NCBI GenBank assembly: GCA_031552995.1
Contig: JAVBMB010000053.1
Coordinates: forward strand, 1-25,457
Reading direction: 5' to 3'
From: JAVBMB01 sp031552995
Lineage (GTDB): Bacteria; Bacillota; Clostridia; Oscillospirales; Butyricicoccaceae
DNA length: 25,457 bases
Part shown: positions 7,185-14,634 of the stretch, one piece after another
Numbering within the stretch: position 1 is the stretch's first letter
Layout of the letters: each line of letters opens with the position of its first letter
Notes under the pieces: generated by a model
What the model was told of the DNA's origin: nothing
What the model saw: only the letters and a program-made list of their open reading frames with translations
Database searches by the model: none
Program-made: the position numbers and the translations under genes

Positions 7185-8222
7185 ATGAAAAACAAAAGAT
7201 ATACCGCAGTGTTCATCGCCGCGCTGCTGGCGATGCTGACACTGTTTGCCGGGGCGGTGTTTGTCGCCGACCCGTACTATCAGTATCACGAGCCGTGGGG
7301 CGGGCAGCCGGTGCGGCTTGTCAACGGCAGGTATCAGAATGCCGGGGTGGCGCGAAGCTTCAAGTACGACACAATATTGATGGGCACGAGCATTGCGGCC
7401 AACTTTTCCGCCGACCAGTTCGACAGGCTGTTTGACGCGAAAACGGCGAAGCTTATTGTTCTGGACGGATATTTTTCCGACTTTAAGGCGTCTCTCGACA
7501 TCGCGTTTGGCACGCACAGCGTCAAACGCGTAATCTGGGGCATAGATTCGAACATTTTGGCGCGGGGCGAAGAGGGGCGGTCGACGAACCTGCCCGACTA
7601 CCTGTACAATGATTCCCGGTTGGACGACATCAAATATCTGCTTAACAAGGATATGTTCTTTGGCGATTTGGCCGAGGTCGTGTATATGGCGGTTAGCGGA
7701 GAAAAGGGCGGCATGGACACCGCCTATACGTGGGAGCCCGGGATGGGCTGGTCGAAAACCGCGGCGCTGCGCGGATATCCGCGCCCCGCGCCGGCAAAGA
7801 CAGAGACGGAGCGCGACGCGTATTTTGCCGACGCCGAGAGCAACCTGGCCGTGATTCTCGGGTATGTCGACGCGCACCCCGAGACGGAGTTCACGCTGTT
7901 CCTTTGCCCGTACAGCATGCTGTTTTGGGACAAGATGACGAGGCTTCGGCAGGTCGACGCCGTGCTGGATATGCAGAGGCATATCCTGCCCGAGCTGTGC
8001 GGGAGGAGCAATGTTCGTCTGTATTACTTCATGGACAGTTATGACATAATCGGCAACCTTGAGAACTACGCCGACAGTGTGCATTTTTCGCCCGAAATAA
8101 ACGCGCTGCTGGCCGAGAGAATGGCAACCGACAAGCCTGAGACGGCGGACGCGCTGCTGGAACGGATAGACATGTTTGAAATCTATGTTAAAGGGTTTGA
8201 TTATGAGGCGCTGCTGAAATGA
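7185..8222 (+). CDS. Membrane-anchored SGNH/AlgX-like protein, partner of MBOAT
   Basis: The 346-residue protein has one N-terminal membrane anchor (about 6-28) and an extracytoplasmic domain. MGTSIAANF (Ser69) resembles the nucleophile block of SGNH-type hydrolases and acetyltransferases, and ADSVHFSPE supplies an Asp298-x-x-His301 pair as in their last block. It probably accepts the acyl group exported by the upstream MBOAT protein and passes it to a surface glycan, as AlgJ/AlgX-type partners do. That role is inferred from gene order and motifs. The start chosen at 7185 has GGGGGG 5 nt upstream; an ATG at 7158 would overlap the MBOAT gene. The glycine-for-aspartate form of the nucleophile block (GTS instead of GDS) is common in this group. 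Confidence 0.72.
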   Translation: MKNKRYTAVFIAALLAMLTLFAGAVFVADPYYQYHEPWGGQPVRLVNGRYQNAGVARSFKYDTILMGTSIAANFSADQFDRLFDAKTAKLIVLDGYFSDFKASLDIAFGTHSVKRVIWGIDSNILARGEEGRSTNLPDYLYNDSRLDDIKYLLNKDMFFGDLAEVVYMAVSGEKGGMDTAYTWEPGMGWSKTAALRGYPRPAPAKTETERDAYFADAESNLAVILGYVDAHPETEFTLFLCPYSMLFWDKMTRLRQVDAVLDMQRHILPELCGRSNVRLYYFMDSYDIIGNLENYADSVHFSPEINALLAERMATDKPETADALLERIDMFEIYVKGFDYEALLK

Positions 8223-8238
8223 CTGCATAGCGCATAAA

Positions 8239-8265
8239 GGCCGCATGGGTATAACCCGTGCGGCC
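8239..8265. terminator. Shared hairpin between convergent genes
   Basis: GGCCGCATGGGT and ACCCGTGCGGCC form a 12-bp stem (one G-T pair) with an ATA loop. It lies between the SGNH-like gene (plus) and the S1-domain gene (minus), with modest T-rich tails on both sides. Confidence 0.7.
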
Positions 8266-8279
8266 TGTGTTTTGTGCTG

Positions 8280-8714
8280 CTATTTTTTGCGGCGGTAGCC
8301 TGACTTTTTATCCTTTTGGGATTTGAGGTCGGACATGCGACTTTCGCTGCTTTGCATAAACGCTTTCAGCTTGCCCTCGAACGAGTCGTCCTCCGTCTTT
8401 TGAAGCGTGCTCTGCCGGCGCTCCTGCTGAGGCTGCGGACGCGGCCGGTATTCCTGCTGAGGTTGACGCGCAGGCTGCTCGGGCAGTGCCTTCTTGACCG
8501 ACAGGTTTATGCGACCCATCTGGTCGATGCCGATGACCTTGACATCGACCGTCTGCCCCTCGGTGAGATGCTTTGAGATATCGTCAACATATGTATTGGC
8601 TATCTCGGAGATGTGAACCATGCCGCTTTTGCCGCCAGGCAAAAGCACAAACGCGCCAAACTTGGTAATGCTGGTTACCTTGCCCTGATAAATACTGCCA
8701 ACCTCTACACTCAT
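8280..8714 (-). CDS. yabR: S1-domain RNA-binding protein (YabR-like)
   Basis: The 144-residue protein consists of one N-terminal S1 RNA-binding domain (about 1-75), with landmarks GKVTSITKFGAFVLL, GMVHISEI and VIGIDQMGRINLS. A low-complexity Gln/Pro/Arg segment follows (about 79-105), then a basic tail ending in RRKK. This matches the YabR/general stress protein 13 group, which binds RNA or ribosomes; its exact role is not settled. It lies directly downstream of divIC with a 17-nt gap, the order also known from the Bacillus yabP-yabQ-divIC-yabR region, so the two are presumably co-transcribed. yabP and yabQ are absent here. Confidence 0.9.
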   Translation of the reverse strand: MSVEVGSIYQGKVTSITKFGAFVLLPGGKSGMVHISEIANTYVDDISKHLTEGQTVDVKVIGIDQMGRINLSVKKALPEQPARQPQQEYRPRPQPQQERRQSTLQKTEDDSFEGKLKAFMQSSESRMSDLKSQKDKKSGYRRKK

Positions 8715-8731
8715 AGACCGGCGTTTTCCTC

Positions 8732-9016
8732 CTATTTACTGGAAATATCGACGAAGACGCGCTCGCCAGGGAAGATGTATCCAAGGCTTTCACGGGCGAT
8801 TCTTGCGATATATTCTTCGCTGCGCCCGGCAGATATAATGTGCTCAAGCTCGGCGTTGCGGACCTTCTGCAGCTCCAGTTGCTCGGTAAGAATAACTTTT
8901 TGCTCGCGTGCCGATGCAATATCAATTTGCAGCGACACCAGAGTAAACGCGGAATACACTGAAAACACCGCGATAAATATCTTTATTGCAATACCGACAC
9001 GCTTTTTCTTCTTCAC
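8732..9016 (-). CDS. divIC: Septum formation initiator DivIC/FtsB family
   Basis: This small bitopic division protein (94 residues) would join the FtsL-DivIB subcomplex of the divisome. It has a basic N-terminus (MKKKKR), one membrane span (about 8-28), a coiled coil (about 30-62), and the family-typical C-terminal part EEYIARIARESLGYIFPGE. The start is a GTG at 9016, supported by AGGAG 6 nt upstream; no ATG lies nearby. It has its own near-consensus promoter and precedes yabR. Confidence 0.92.
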   Translation of the reverse strand: MKKKKRVGIAIKIFIAVFSVYSAFTLVSLQIDIASAREQKVILTEQLELQKVRNAELEHIISAGRSEEYIARIARESLGYIFPGERVFVDISSK

Positions 9017-9066
9017 GTCAATCTCCTCATGCGGGAAAGATACTCGAAGGATATATAAGTAATGTT

Positions 9067-9095
9067 ATTATATCCACTGAAACCACCGATGTCAA
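9067..9095 (-). promoter_or_regulatory. Promoter of divIC-yabR
   Basis: On the minus strand TTGACA (9095-9090) and TATAAT (9072-9067) are separated by exactly 17 nt, a perfect sigma-A promoter. The transcript leader is about 45 nt. Confidence 0.9.
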
Positions 9096-9159
9096 CAGTG
9101 TTTGCCGGCCTTGACCGATGTGAGCGGAAAAAAACGCCGCTTTTTTAGCGGTGGTAATC

Positions 9160-9188
9160 TGTACAGTGCGGGAAGAATATGGTATTGT
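9160..9188 (+). promoter_or_regulatory. Possible promoter of the gamma-glutamyltransferase-like gene
   Basis: TGTACA (9160-9165) and TATTGT (9183-9188) are 17 nt apart, each matching four of six consensus bases. It is the best candidate in the gap but weak. Confidence 0.35.
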
Positions 9189-9247
9189 TGGTTTGGCGGC
9201 GCGGCGCATGCCGCCGGACTTTTTACTTGATGACAGGGGGAATCACC

Positions 9248-10861
9248 ATGAACTTTGATCCGCATCTGTACCGTTATCCCTCCCGCAGGACTATGACATA
9301 TGCCGGGCGCGGCATGGTTTGTACCTCGACGCCGCTTGCGGCGCAAGCGGGGCTTGAGATACTTAGAAGCGGCGGCAACGCCATAGACGCCGCCATTGCC
9401 ACCGCGATGGCGCTGACCGTTGTCGAGCCGACATCCAACGGGCTTGGCAGCGACGCGTTTGCTCTTGTGTGGACCGGCGGCAAGCTGTATGGCCTGAACG
9501 CCAGCGGCTGGGCGCCGCAAAAAATGAGCGCGAAGCTGCTGAAGGATAAGGGCTATGACAAGATGCCGGCGCGCGGATGGGAGCCGGTTATGACGCCGGG
9601 CGCCGTCGGCGGCTGGGCCGAGCTTAGCCGCAGGTTCGGCGCGCTTCCGCTTGAGCAGGTGGCCGCACCGGCGGCGTATTATGCCGAGAAGGGCTATCCT
9701 GTGTCGCCCGATGTATCCGGCGCGTGGGCGTCGGCATACAACACATATTCCAAGGCGCTTAAGGACGAGTGCTTCAGCCACTGGTTCAAGACATTCGCGC
9801 CGCAGGGACGCGCGCCGAAGGCAGGCGAGATATGGCGCAGCGAAGAGATGGCGGCGACAATCCGCGACATCGCCAGGACATGCGGAGAGAGCTATTACCG
9901 CGGCGCGGTGGCCGAGAAAATCATCGACTGGTCGAACAAGACCGGCGGATATTTTGAGGCGGGGGATTTGAGTGATTATCACCCCGAGTGGGTCGAGCCG
10001 ATTACGGTGAACTACCGCGGGTATGATGTGTATGAGATACCGCCGAACGGGCAGGGCATCACGGCGCTGATGGCGCTGAATATCCTAAACGGAATGGAGC
10101 TTGGCCCGCAGAAGGAATGCGCCGAGACATATCACCGCATGATAGAGGCGATGAAGCTTGCGTTTGTGGACGCGAAGGCATTTGTGGCCGACCCGCGGCA
10201 CATGAAAACAAAGGAGAGCGATATGCTGTCGCCGCGGTACGCGGCGCAAAGACGCTCGCTTATTACCGACAGCTCGGCGCTCTATCCCGAAGCCGGCGAC
10301 CCGAACTGCGGAGATACCGTGTATCTTTGCACCGCCGACGACAAGGGGAATATGGTGAGCTATATTCAGAGCAACTACTCCGGCTTTGGCAGCGGCATTG
10401 TTGTGCCGGGCGCGGCGGTTTCTTTGCAGAACAGAGGTAATAATTTCTCGCTGGATGAAAATGCCGACAACTGCGTGGCGGGCCGCAAGAAGAGCTACCA
10501 CACAATTATTCCCGGCTTTTTGGCCAAGGACGGCAGGCCGGTGGGGCCGTTTGGCGTCATGGGCGGCTTTATGCAGCCTCAGGGGCATTTGCAGGTTGTC
10601 GTCAACACGGTCGACTACGGTATGAATCCGCAGGAGTGCCTCGACGCGCCGCGTTTCCAGTGGCTGGGGGATAAAAAAATCCAGCTTGACAGCTGGGTGC
10701 CGACGCATGTGGTGCAGCAGCTCGCAAAGCTTGGGCACGATGTGGAAATCTGTCACAGGCTTAGCGACATGGGCCGGGGCGAGATAATATGGCTGGGTGA
10801 AAACGGCGCGCTTGGCGGCGCGACAGAGCCCCGGTGCGACGGTCAGGTCGCCGCGTGGTGA
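9248..10861 (+). CDS. Gamma-glutamyltransferase-like protein, apparently cytoplasmic
   Basis: This is an Ntn-hydrolase of the gamma-glutamyltranspeptidase family (537 residues), which cleaves or transfers gamma-glutamyl groups after self-processing at a threonine. Visible landmarks are SGGNAIDAAIATAMALTVVEP (about 41-61), the GNAIDAA signature, the processing threonine in CGDTVYLCTAD (Thr357), and GGFMQPQGHLQVV near the C-terminus. No signal peptide is present at the chosen start (ATG 9248, AGGGGG 8 nt upstream). It therefore resembles the intracellular YwrD-type proteins rather than secreted Ggt. The substrate is unknown; the family also includes cephalosporin acylase-like and D-amino acid-conjugate enzymes. 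It is a single-gene unit ending at a strong bidirectional terminator. Confidence 0.9.
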   Translation: MNFDPHLYRYPSRRTMTYAGRGMVCTSTPLAAQAGLEILRSGGNAIDAAIATAMALTVVEPTSNGLGSDAFALVWTGGKLYGLNASGWAPQKMSAKLLKDKGYDKMPARGWEPVMTPGAVGGWAELSRRFGALPLEQVAAPAAYYAEKGYPVSPDVSGAWASAYNTYSKALKDECFSHWFKTFAPQGRAPKAGEIWRSEEMAATIRDIARTCGESYYRGAVAEKIIDWSNKTGGYFEAGDLSDYHPEWVEPITVNYRGYDVYEIPPNGQGITALMALNILNGMELGPQKECAETYHRMIEAMKLAFVDAKAFVADPRHMKTKESDMLSPRYAAQRRSLITDSSALYPEAGDPNCGDTVYLCTADDKGNMVSYIQSNYSGFGSGIVVPGAAVSLQNRGNNFSLDENADNCVAGRKKSYHTIIPGFLAKDGRPVGPFGVMGGFMQPQGHLQVVVNTVDYGMNPQECLDAPRFQWLGDKKIQLDSWVPTHVVQQLAKLGHDVEICHRLSDMGRGEIIWLGENGALGGATEPRCDGQVAAW

Positions 10862-11044
10862 CGGGTAAGGTTTTATACTTCCGCATTGCGTGCAGCTGAA
10901 CCGGGCTTATCCTCTGACGCGCTTCCGCAGCGGCTGTCAAACTTCACGATGAGTGTAAACAACGTGAGCGGGACGGGGCGCGATGCCGGCTTGAAGAAAA
11001 ACAGCCGGTTATAGGCGGTTTTATCGGGGCGCAGTGATATATAC

Positions 11045-11081
11045 ACAAAGAAGGCCGGGGGATTACCCCGGCCTTCTTTGT
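11045..11081. terminator. Strong bidirectional terminator
   Basis: A perfect 16-bp stem (ACAAAGAAGGCCGGGG with its complement) closes a 5-nt loop between convergent genes. The A/T-rich ends of the stem provide a U-rich tail in both directions. The 233 nt between the two genes hold nothing else that I recognise. Confidence 0.9.
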
Positions 11082-11095
11082 TATTATTGTTTTAG

Positions 11096-12214
11096 CTATG
11101 CGTTTGGCGCGGCAAGACTGTCAAGCGCGGCGTCGGCGCTTTTAAGCCTTTTGGCAAGCTCCATGTAATCGGGATTTAACATCATACGCACGCAATTTTT
11201 GCCGGCTCCGGCAAAGCTTTTGCCGCTGATGGCGTATATGCCATGCTCGCGCAGGTGGGCGCACAGGTCAATATCGGGATCGTTGCAGTAAAGAAGCGAT
11301 ATCGGGGTTGTGTCGGCAGTTTTCGCCGCCTTGATGTTGCGCAGCGCGGCGAGCACCTGCGGTTTTTCGCTTCCGACGCGTGCCCTGACACCCTCGACAT
11401 AGCCCGGGGTGTCCAGTATCGCTTTTGCGACGAGACGCGCTACGCTGTTGCAGTCGTACGGAGAGGCTATCTTGCGCAGCTGGTCGGCCGCCTCGCCGGG
11501 GGCTATCATGTATCCCATACGCACACCGGCAACACCGAAGCCCTTTGAAAATGAACGCGCCACGATTATATTATCGAACTCTCCCATGAGACTTACGGCG
11601 GAGTTTTCAAGCGGCATATAGTCTCCGTATGCCTCGTCGACGATGAGCGGTATATTGCGCGCCCTTGCGGCCTCTGCGATGCGCCGGACATCGGCGACAG
11701 GGTATATCTGGCCAGTCGGGTTGTTGGGGTTTTCCAGGCATATCATGTCGGGTGTTTCGGCGTCCAGCCCGGCTAAAAACGCGTCAGCGCTGAAAGCGAA
11801 GCCGTCCTGCCTGAGCATTTGCAGCGAATGATATTCGGCCCCGGAATATTTAAGATCATCGGTATATGCCGAAAAGCCCGGCGTGACGCCGAACACGACC
11901 GAGCCGGGGCGCAGAAACGCACGGTTGATGAGCAGCAGAATGTTGAGTGACCCGCAGCCGAGTATGATGTTGCGCCGCCCGGCGCGGTATACGGGCGACA
12001 GGTAGCCGATGATGCCGTCGACGACATCGCTGTCGTGCGGGTACTGCTTGACCTGCGCCATGCTCATCTGCCGCACGGCCCGCATGACCTCGGGCGGGGC
12101 GTCATAGGGGTTTGCACCCATTGAACAGTCCAAGCATGTGTCGGGGCAGGATTCCTCGGACGCGTAGTCATCACTGACCGCGTTAAGTATGAAAGGGTTG
12201 ATGCGTTCGAGCAT
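11096..12214 (-). CDS. PLP-dependent aminotransferase, HisC/CobD-like (fold type I)
   Basis: This 372-residue class I/II aminotransferase resembles histidinol-phosphate aminotransferases and threonine-phosphate decarboxylases. Landmarks are DCSMGANPYDAPP (about 29-41), NPNNPTG (162-168), DEAYGDY, the Schiff-base lysine in SFSKGFGVAGVRMGY (Lys224), and Arg232. The start at 12214 has GAGAGGTG upstream; an upstream in-frame ATG would overlap the promoter. A CPDTCLDC cysteine cluster (23-30) precedes the substrate loop, which is not typical of HisC. No histidine or cobalamin genes are nearby, so the substrate is unknown. It is a stand-alone transcript. Confidence 0.88.
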   Translation of the reverse strand: MLERINPFILNAVSDDYASEESCPDTCLDCSMGANPYDAPPEVMRAVRQMSMAQVKQYPHDSDVVDGIIGYLSPVYRAGRRNIILGCGSLNILLLINRAFLRPGSVVFGVTPGFSAYTDDLKYSGAEYHSLQMLRQDGFAFSADAFLAGLDAETPDMICLENPNNPTGQIYPVADVRRIAEAARARNIPLIVDEAYGDYMPLENSAVSLMGEFDNIIVARSFSKGFGVAGVRMGYMIAPGEAADQLRKIASPYDCNSVARLVAKAILDTPGYVEGVRARVGSEKPQVLAALRNIKAAKTADTTPISLLYCNDPDIDLCAHLREHGIYAISGKSFAGAGKNCVRMMLNPDYMELAKRLKSADAALDSLAAPNA

Positions 12215-12261
12215 ATTTACACCTCTCGCCGGTATATTTTGCCTGTTTGCGGCATGTGTAC

Positions 12262-12291
12262 AGTATACCGATATTTGGCGGGGCGTGTCAA
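12262..12291 (-). promoter_or_regulatory. Promoter of the HisC-like aminotransferase
   Basis: On the minus strand TTGACA (12291-12286) and TATACT (12267-12262) are 18 nt apart. Confidence 0.8.
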
Positions 12292-12328
12292 CACCGGCCG
12301 GCGCTGTATTCATTTTTCATCCGGCACA

Positions 12329-12357
12329 TTGACAAACTATTGCGGTTTTGTTAGCAT
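12329..12357 (+). promoter_or_regulatory. Promoter of the solute-binding lipoprotein gene
   Basis: TTGACA (12329-12334) and TAGCAT (12352-12357) are separated by 17 nt. The leader that follows is about 80 nt long and contains a long inverted repeat. Confidence 0.6.
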
Positions 12358-12375
12358 AAAAATACGTTTATCAAA

Positions 12376-12417
12376 ATAATAACGCATAACCGCAGCATGC
12401 CGGCTATGCGTTATTAT
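12376..12417 (+). repeat. 13-bp perfect inverted repeat in the leader of the solute-binding protein gene
   Basis: ATAATAACGCATA (12376-12388) is the exact complement of TATGCGTTATTAT (12405-12417), with CCG/CGG extending the stem inside after one mismatch. In RNA it forms a strong hairpin ending 26 nt before the start codon. An A-rich run, not a T run, follows, so it is not a plus-strand terminator. It could be an operator or a 5' stabilising hairpin. Confidence 0.7.
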
Positions 12418-12443
12418 AAAAAAAAATTTGAGAGGGGAAACAC

Positions 12444-13949
12444 ATGAAGAAGAGGATTGCGCTGCTGCTGGCCATTTTGATAATCGGCCTGATGTTTGCC
12501 GCCTGCAAGACAGCGGAAGCCGGCAAAAAAGACACGCTTTACATGAGCCTGCGTTTTAACCCGACGTCGTTCCACCCCATTGATTATGCCGCCGAGTCGG
12601 AGCATTATGTAAGCCAGGCTATATACATGATGCTGACTTATACGACGCTTGAGGGCGCCGAGACAAAATCGGACGCGTGCGAAAGATGGGACGTCAATGA
12701 CGATGCTTCGGTGTATACCTTCTACCTCAAGAGAGGAATAACATTCCACAACGGCGAGGAGCTGAAGGCAAGCGACGTTGTTTACAGCGTGAACACCGCC
12801 GCCAACACCCCGGCCAACATGGCGTGGGGCTCGGCAGTTGATAAGGCCGAGGCCATAGACGAGTATACCGTAAAGGTGACATTAAAGTACCCGCACGCCG
12901 CGTTTTTGACCGTGTCGCGCATCTATCTGCTGCACGAGAAGACTACAGAGGCGGCCGGCGAGAGCTATCGCGACAACCCTGTGGGCTGCGGGCCGTACAA
13001 GCTTGTTTCCTACGAGCCCAGCCATCAGATTATTCTGAAGGCGTATGACGGATATAAAGGAACAAAGCCCGACTATGAGAATATTGTGTACAAAATAATC
13101 CCCGAGGCGAGCACAGCGCTTATGTCAATCGAGGCTGGCGAGCTCGACTTCCTTAACGCCGACGCGTTCGGTATGCTTGACAGCATCAAGGATAAAAAGG
13201 AGCTTGAGATACTGGTGTATGACAACACCGGCGCCGACTATGTCATCATGGACAACACAGTCCCACCGTTTGACGATTTGAATGTGCGCCTTGCCATCAA
13301 CTACGCCATAGACGGCGAACGCTGCTGCGAGGTGCAGGCCGAGGGATATGCGAAGCCGTCGACAACCGTTTTGACGAAGATGACATTCGGCTTCCCCGAA
13401 AGCCTGAAGGGGTATCCGTATGACACTGAGAAGGCGAAGGAGTATCTTGCAAAAGCCGGCTACCCGAACGGCGAGGGTTTCCCCGAGCTTGTCATTATGA
13501 CGGCGACAATGTACAGCAAGTACGCGACGGTAATCCAAAGTAACCTCGCCGATATCGGCATAAAGTCGGAAATCCAGCAGGCTGAGATGTCGGCTTTCGT
13601 CACACAGCTTTTGCAGGGGGACGTGCCGTTCGGCATCGTTGGCATGGGCATGGGCGCCGACGCTTCCAACTACGCCGATGTAGTCGGCACCGGAGGCGGC
13701 CTGAACATTGCGAAGTACAGCAACCCGAAGGTCGACGAGCTGTTCACACAGGGCAAGCAGGAGAAGGACCCCGCCAAGCGCAAGCAGATATATGAGGAGC
13801 TGTTCACACTGGTCGAGCAGGATGCGCCGTACGGACTGATGAGCAATCAGGCGCTGCTGTATGTCGTGCGGAGCGATATCGACTTCTCATACGCGTTTTC
13901 AAACCGCTGCATGCCGTATGTGGCGCCGCAGGATATACGCCGCAAATGA
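12444..13949 (+). CDS. ABC transporter solute-binding lipoprotein, family 5 (peptide/nickel type)
   Basis: The 501-residue lipoprotein would capture a peptide, nickel complex or similar ligand outside the membrane for an ABC importer. It has a lipoprotein signal (MKKRIALLLAILIIGLMFAAC, lipidated at Cys21). The family-5 body shows AESEHYVSQAIYMMLTY, WDVNDDASVYTFYLKRGITF, HNGEELKASDVVYS, and NDLNVRLAINYAID-like text near 13280. The length is typical of DppA/OppA-like proteins. No permease or ATPase gene is adjacent: it is flanked by a divergent aminotransferase and a terminator, so it must share a transporter encoded elsewhere or act as an orphan receptor. The RBS AGAGGGG lies 7 nt before the ATG. 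Confidence 0.92.
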   Translation: MKKRIALLLAILIIGLMFAACKTAEAGKKDTLYMSLRFNPTSFHPIDYAAESEHYVSQAIYMMLTYTTLEGAETKSDACERWDVNDDASVYTFYLKRGITFHNGEELKASDVVYSVNTAANTPANMAWGSAVDKAEAIDEYTVKVTLKYPHAAFLTVSRIYLLHEKTTEAAGESYRDNPVGCGPYKLVSYEPSHQIILKAYDGYKGTKPDYENIVYKIIPEASTALMSIEAGELDFLNADAFGMLDSIKDKKELEILVYDNTGADYVIMDNTVPPFDDLNVRLAINYAIDGERCCEVQAEGYAKPSTTVLTKMTFGFPESLKGYPYDTEKAKEYLAKAGYPNGEGFPELVIMTATMYSKYATVIQSNLADIGIKSEIQQAEMSAFVTQLLQGDVPFGIVGMGMGADASNYADVVGTGGGLNIAKYSNPKVDELFTQGKQEKDPAKRKQIYEELFTLVEQDAPYGLMSNQALLYVVRSDIDFSYAFSNRCMPYVAPQDIRRK

Positions 13950-13986
13950 CGGACCACGGATAAGCTGAGCCACGCAAGATACAGAA

Positions 13987-14024
13987 ACGCGCGAACGGAT
14001 CGATGCCCGTTCGCGCGTCTTTTT
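13987..14024. terminator. Intrinsic terminator after the solute-binding protein gene
   Basis: ACGCGCGAACGG pairs perfectly with CCGTTCGCGCGT over 12 bp, followed by CTTTTTCG. It probably also serves the convergent DJ-1/PfpI gene from the other side. Confidence 0.9.
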
Positions 14025-14051
14025 CGCTATATCGGTATCTGTAATCTCTGG

Positions 14052-14633
14052 TCAGCGCCAGCCCATCAAGGAGCCAAGCTCTGCGGCGGCGTCACGCGAC
14101 GTGAGGGCGGCAAACAGCTCGAGCGCGGCGAGCGGCGCCGAATGCGGCCCCTGTGACGTAATAATATTGCCGTCACGCGTTATGACCTCCTCGGTGACGG
14201 CGGCGCCGAGCGATTCGAGCCACATGAGCTTTGCGCGGCCCTCGAGCGGATATGTCGTGGCGCGGCGGCCTTGCAGCACGCCGCTTTTGCCCAGCAAAAT
14301 CGCCCCGACGCACACGGCGGCAATCGGCTTGCGCTGCGCGTTAAACCCGCGGATAAGGCTTTGCAGACGCTCATCAAACCCGTCGTCATAATACCCCTCG
14401 CGCCCAAAGCCGCCGGGCAGCGCGAGGGCGGAAAAGTCGTCGGCATTTGCATCCTGCAGCGGTATATCGACTATAACCCTTGTGCCGAATGCCGAGCGCA
14501 CATGCGACGATGCGCCGCACGTGACGATGCTTACGTCGTGCTTTAGAATAGAGCGCGCCCAACCGAACACATCAATAAACGCCGAGGCCTCAAACATCTC
14601 GAATCCGCGAGGGAGAACAAGAAGCACATTCAT
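14052..14633 (-). CDS. DJ-1/PfpI family protein
   Basis: This 193-residue protein belongs to the class I glutamine amidotransferase-like DJ-1/PfpI superfamily, whose members act as glyoxalase/deglycase-like enzymes, chaperones or proteases. It has the early acidic region EMFEASAFIDVFGWA (Glu12, Glu15), ALPGGFGREG before the nucleophile, the nucleophile elbow AAVCVGAILLG with Cys108, and SQGPHSAPLAALEL at the end. The order matches ThiJ/YajL-like proteins. I chose ATG 14633, which starts one nucleotide after the stop of the upstream flavodoxin-like gene, so the two are translationally coupled. The pairing with a flavoprotein hints at redox or carbonyl stress; that is inference. Confidence 0.9.
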   Translation of the reverse strand: MNVLLVLPRGFEMFEASAFIDVFGWARSILKHDVSIVTCGASSHVRSAFGTRVIVDIPLQDANADDFSALALPGGFGREGYYDDGFDERLQSLIRGFNAQRKPIAAVCVGAILLGKSGVLQGRRATTYPLEGRAKLMWLESLGAAVTEEVITRDGNIITSQGPHSAPLAALELFAALTSRDAAAELGSLMGWR

Positions 14634-14634
14634 A

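Noticed and set aside
7152..8246. 364-codon minus-strand frame opposite the SGNH-like gene
   Set aside because: Shadow of the plus-strand gene. The plus frame has a membrane anchor, an RBS and SGNH motifs, while this one has none.
9129..9155. Small hairpin with a T run on the minus strand upstream of the divIC promoter
   Set aside because: The stem is only four base pairs and no minus-strand gene lies upstream for it to terminate.
9092..9982. Minus-strand frame across the start of the gamma-glutamyltransferase-like gene
   Set aside because: It overlaps the divIC promoter and the clear plus-strand gene, and the protein has no recognisable features.
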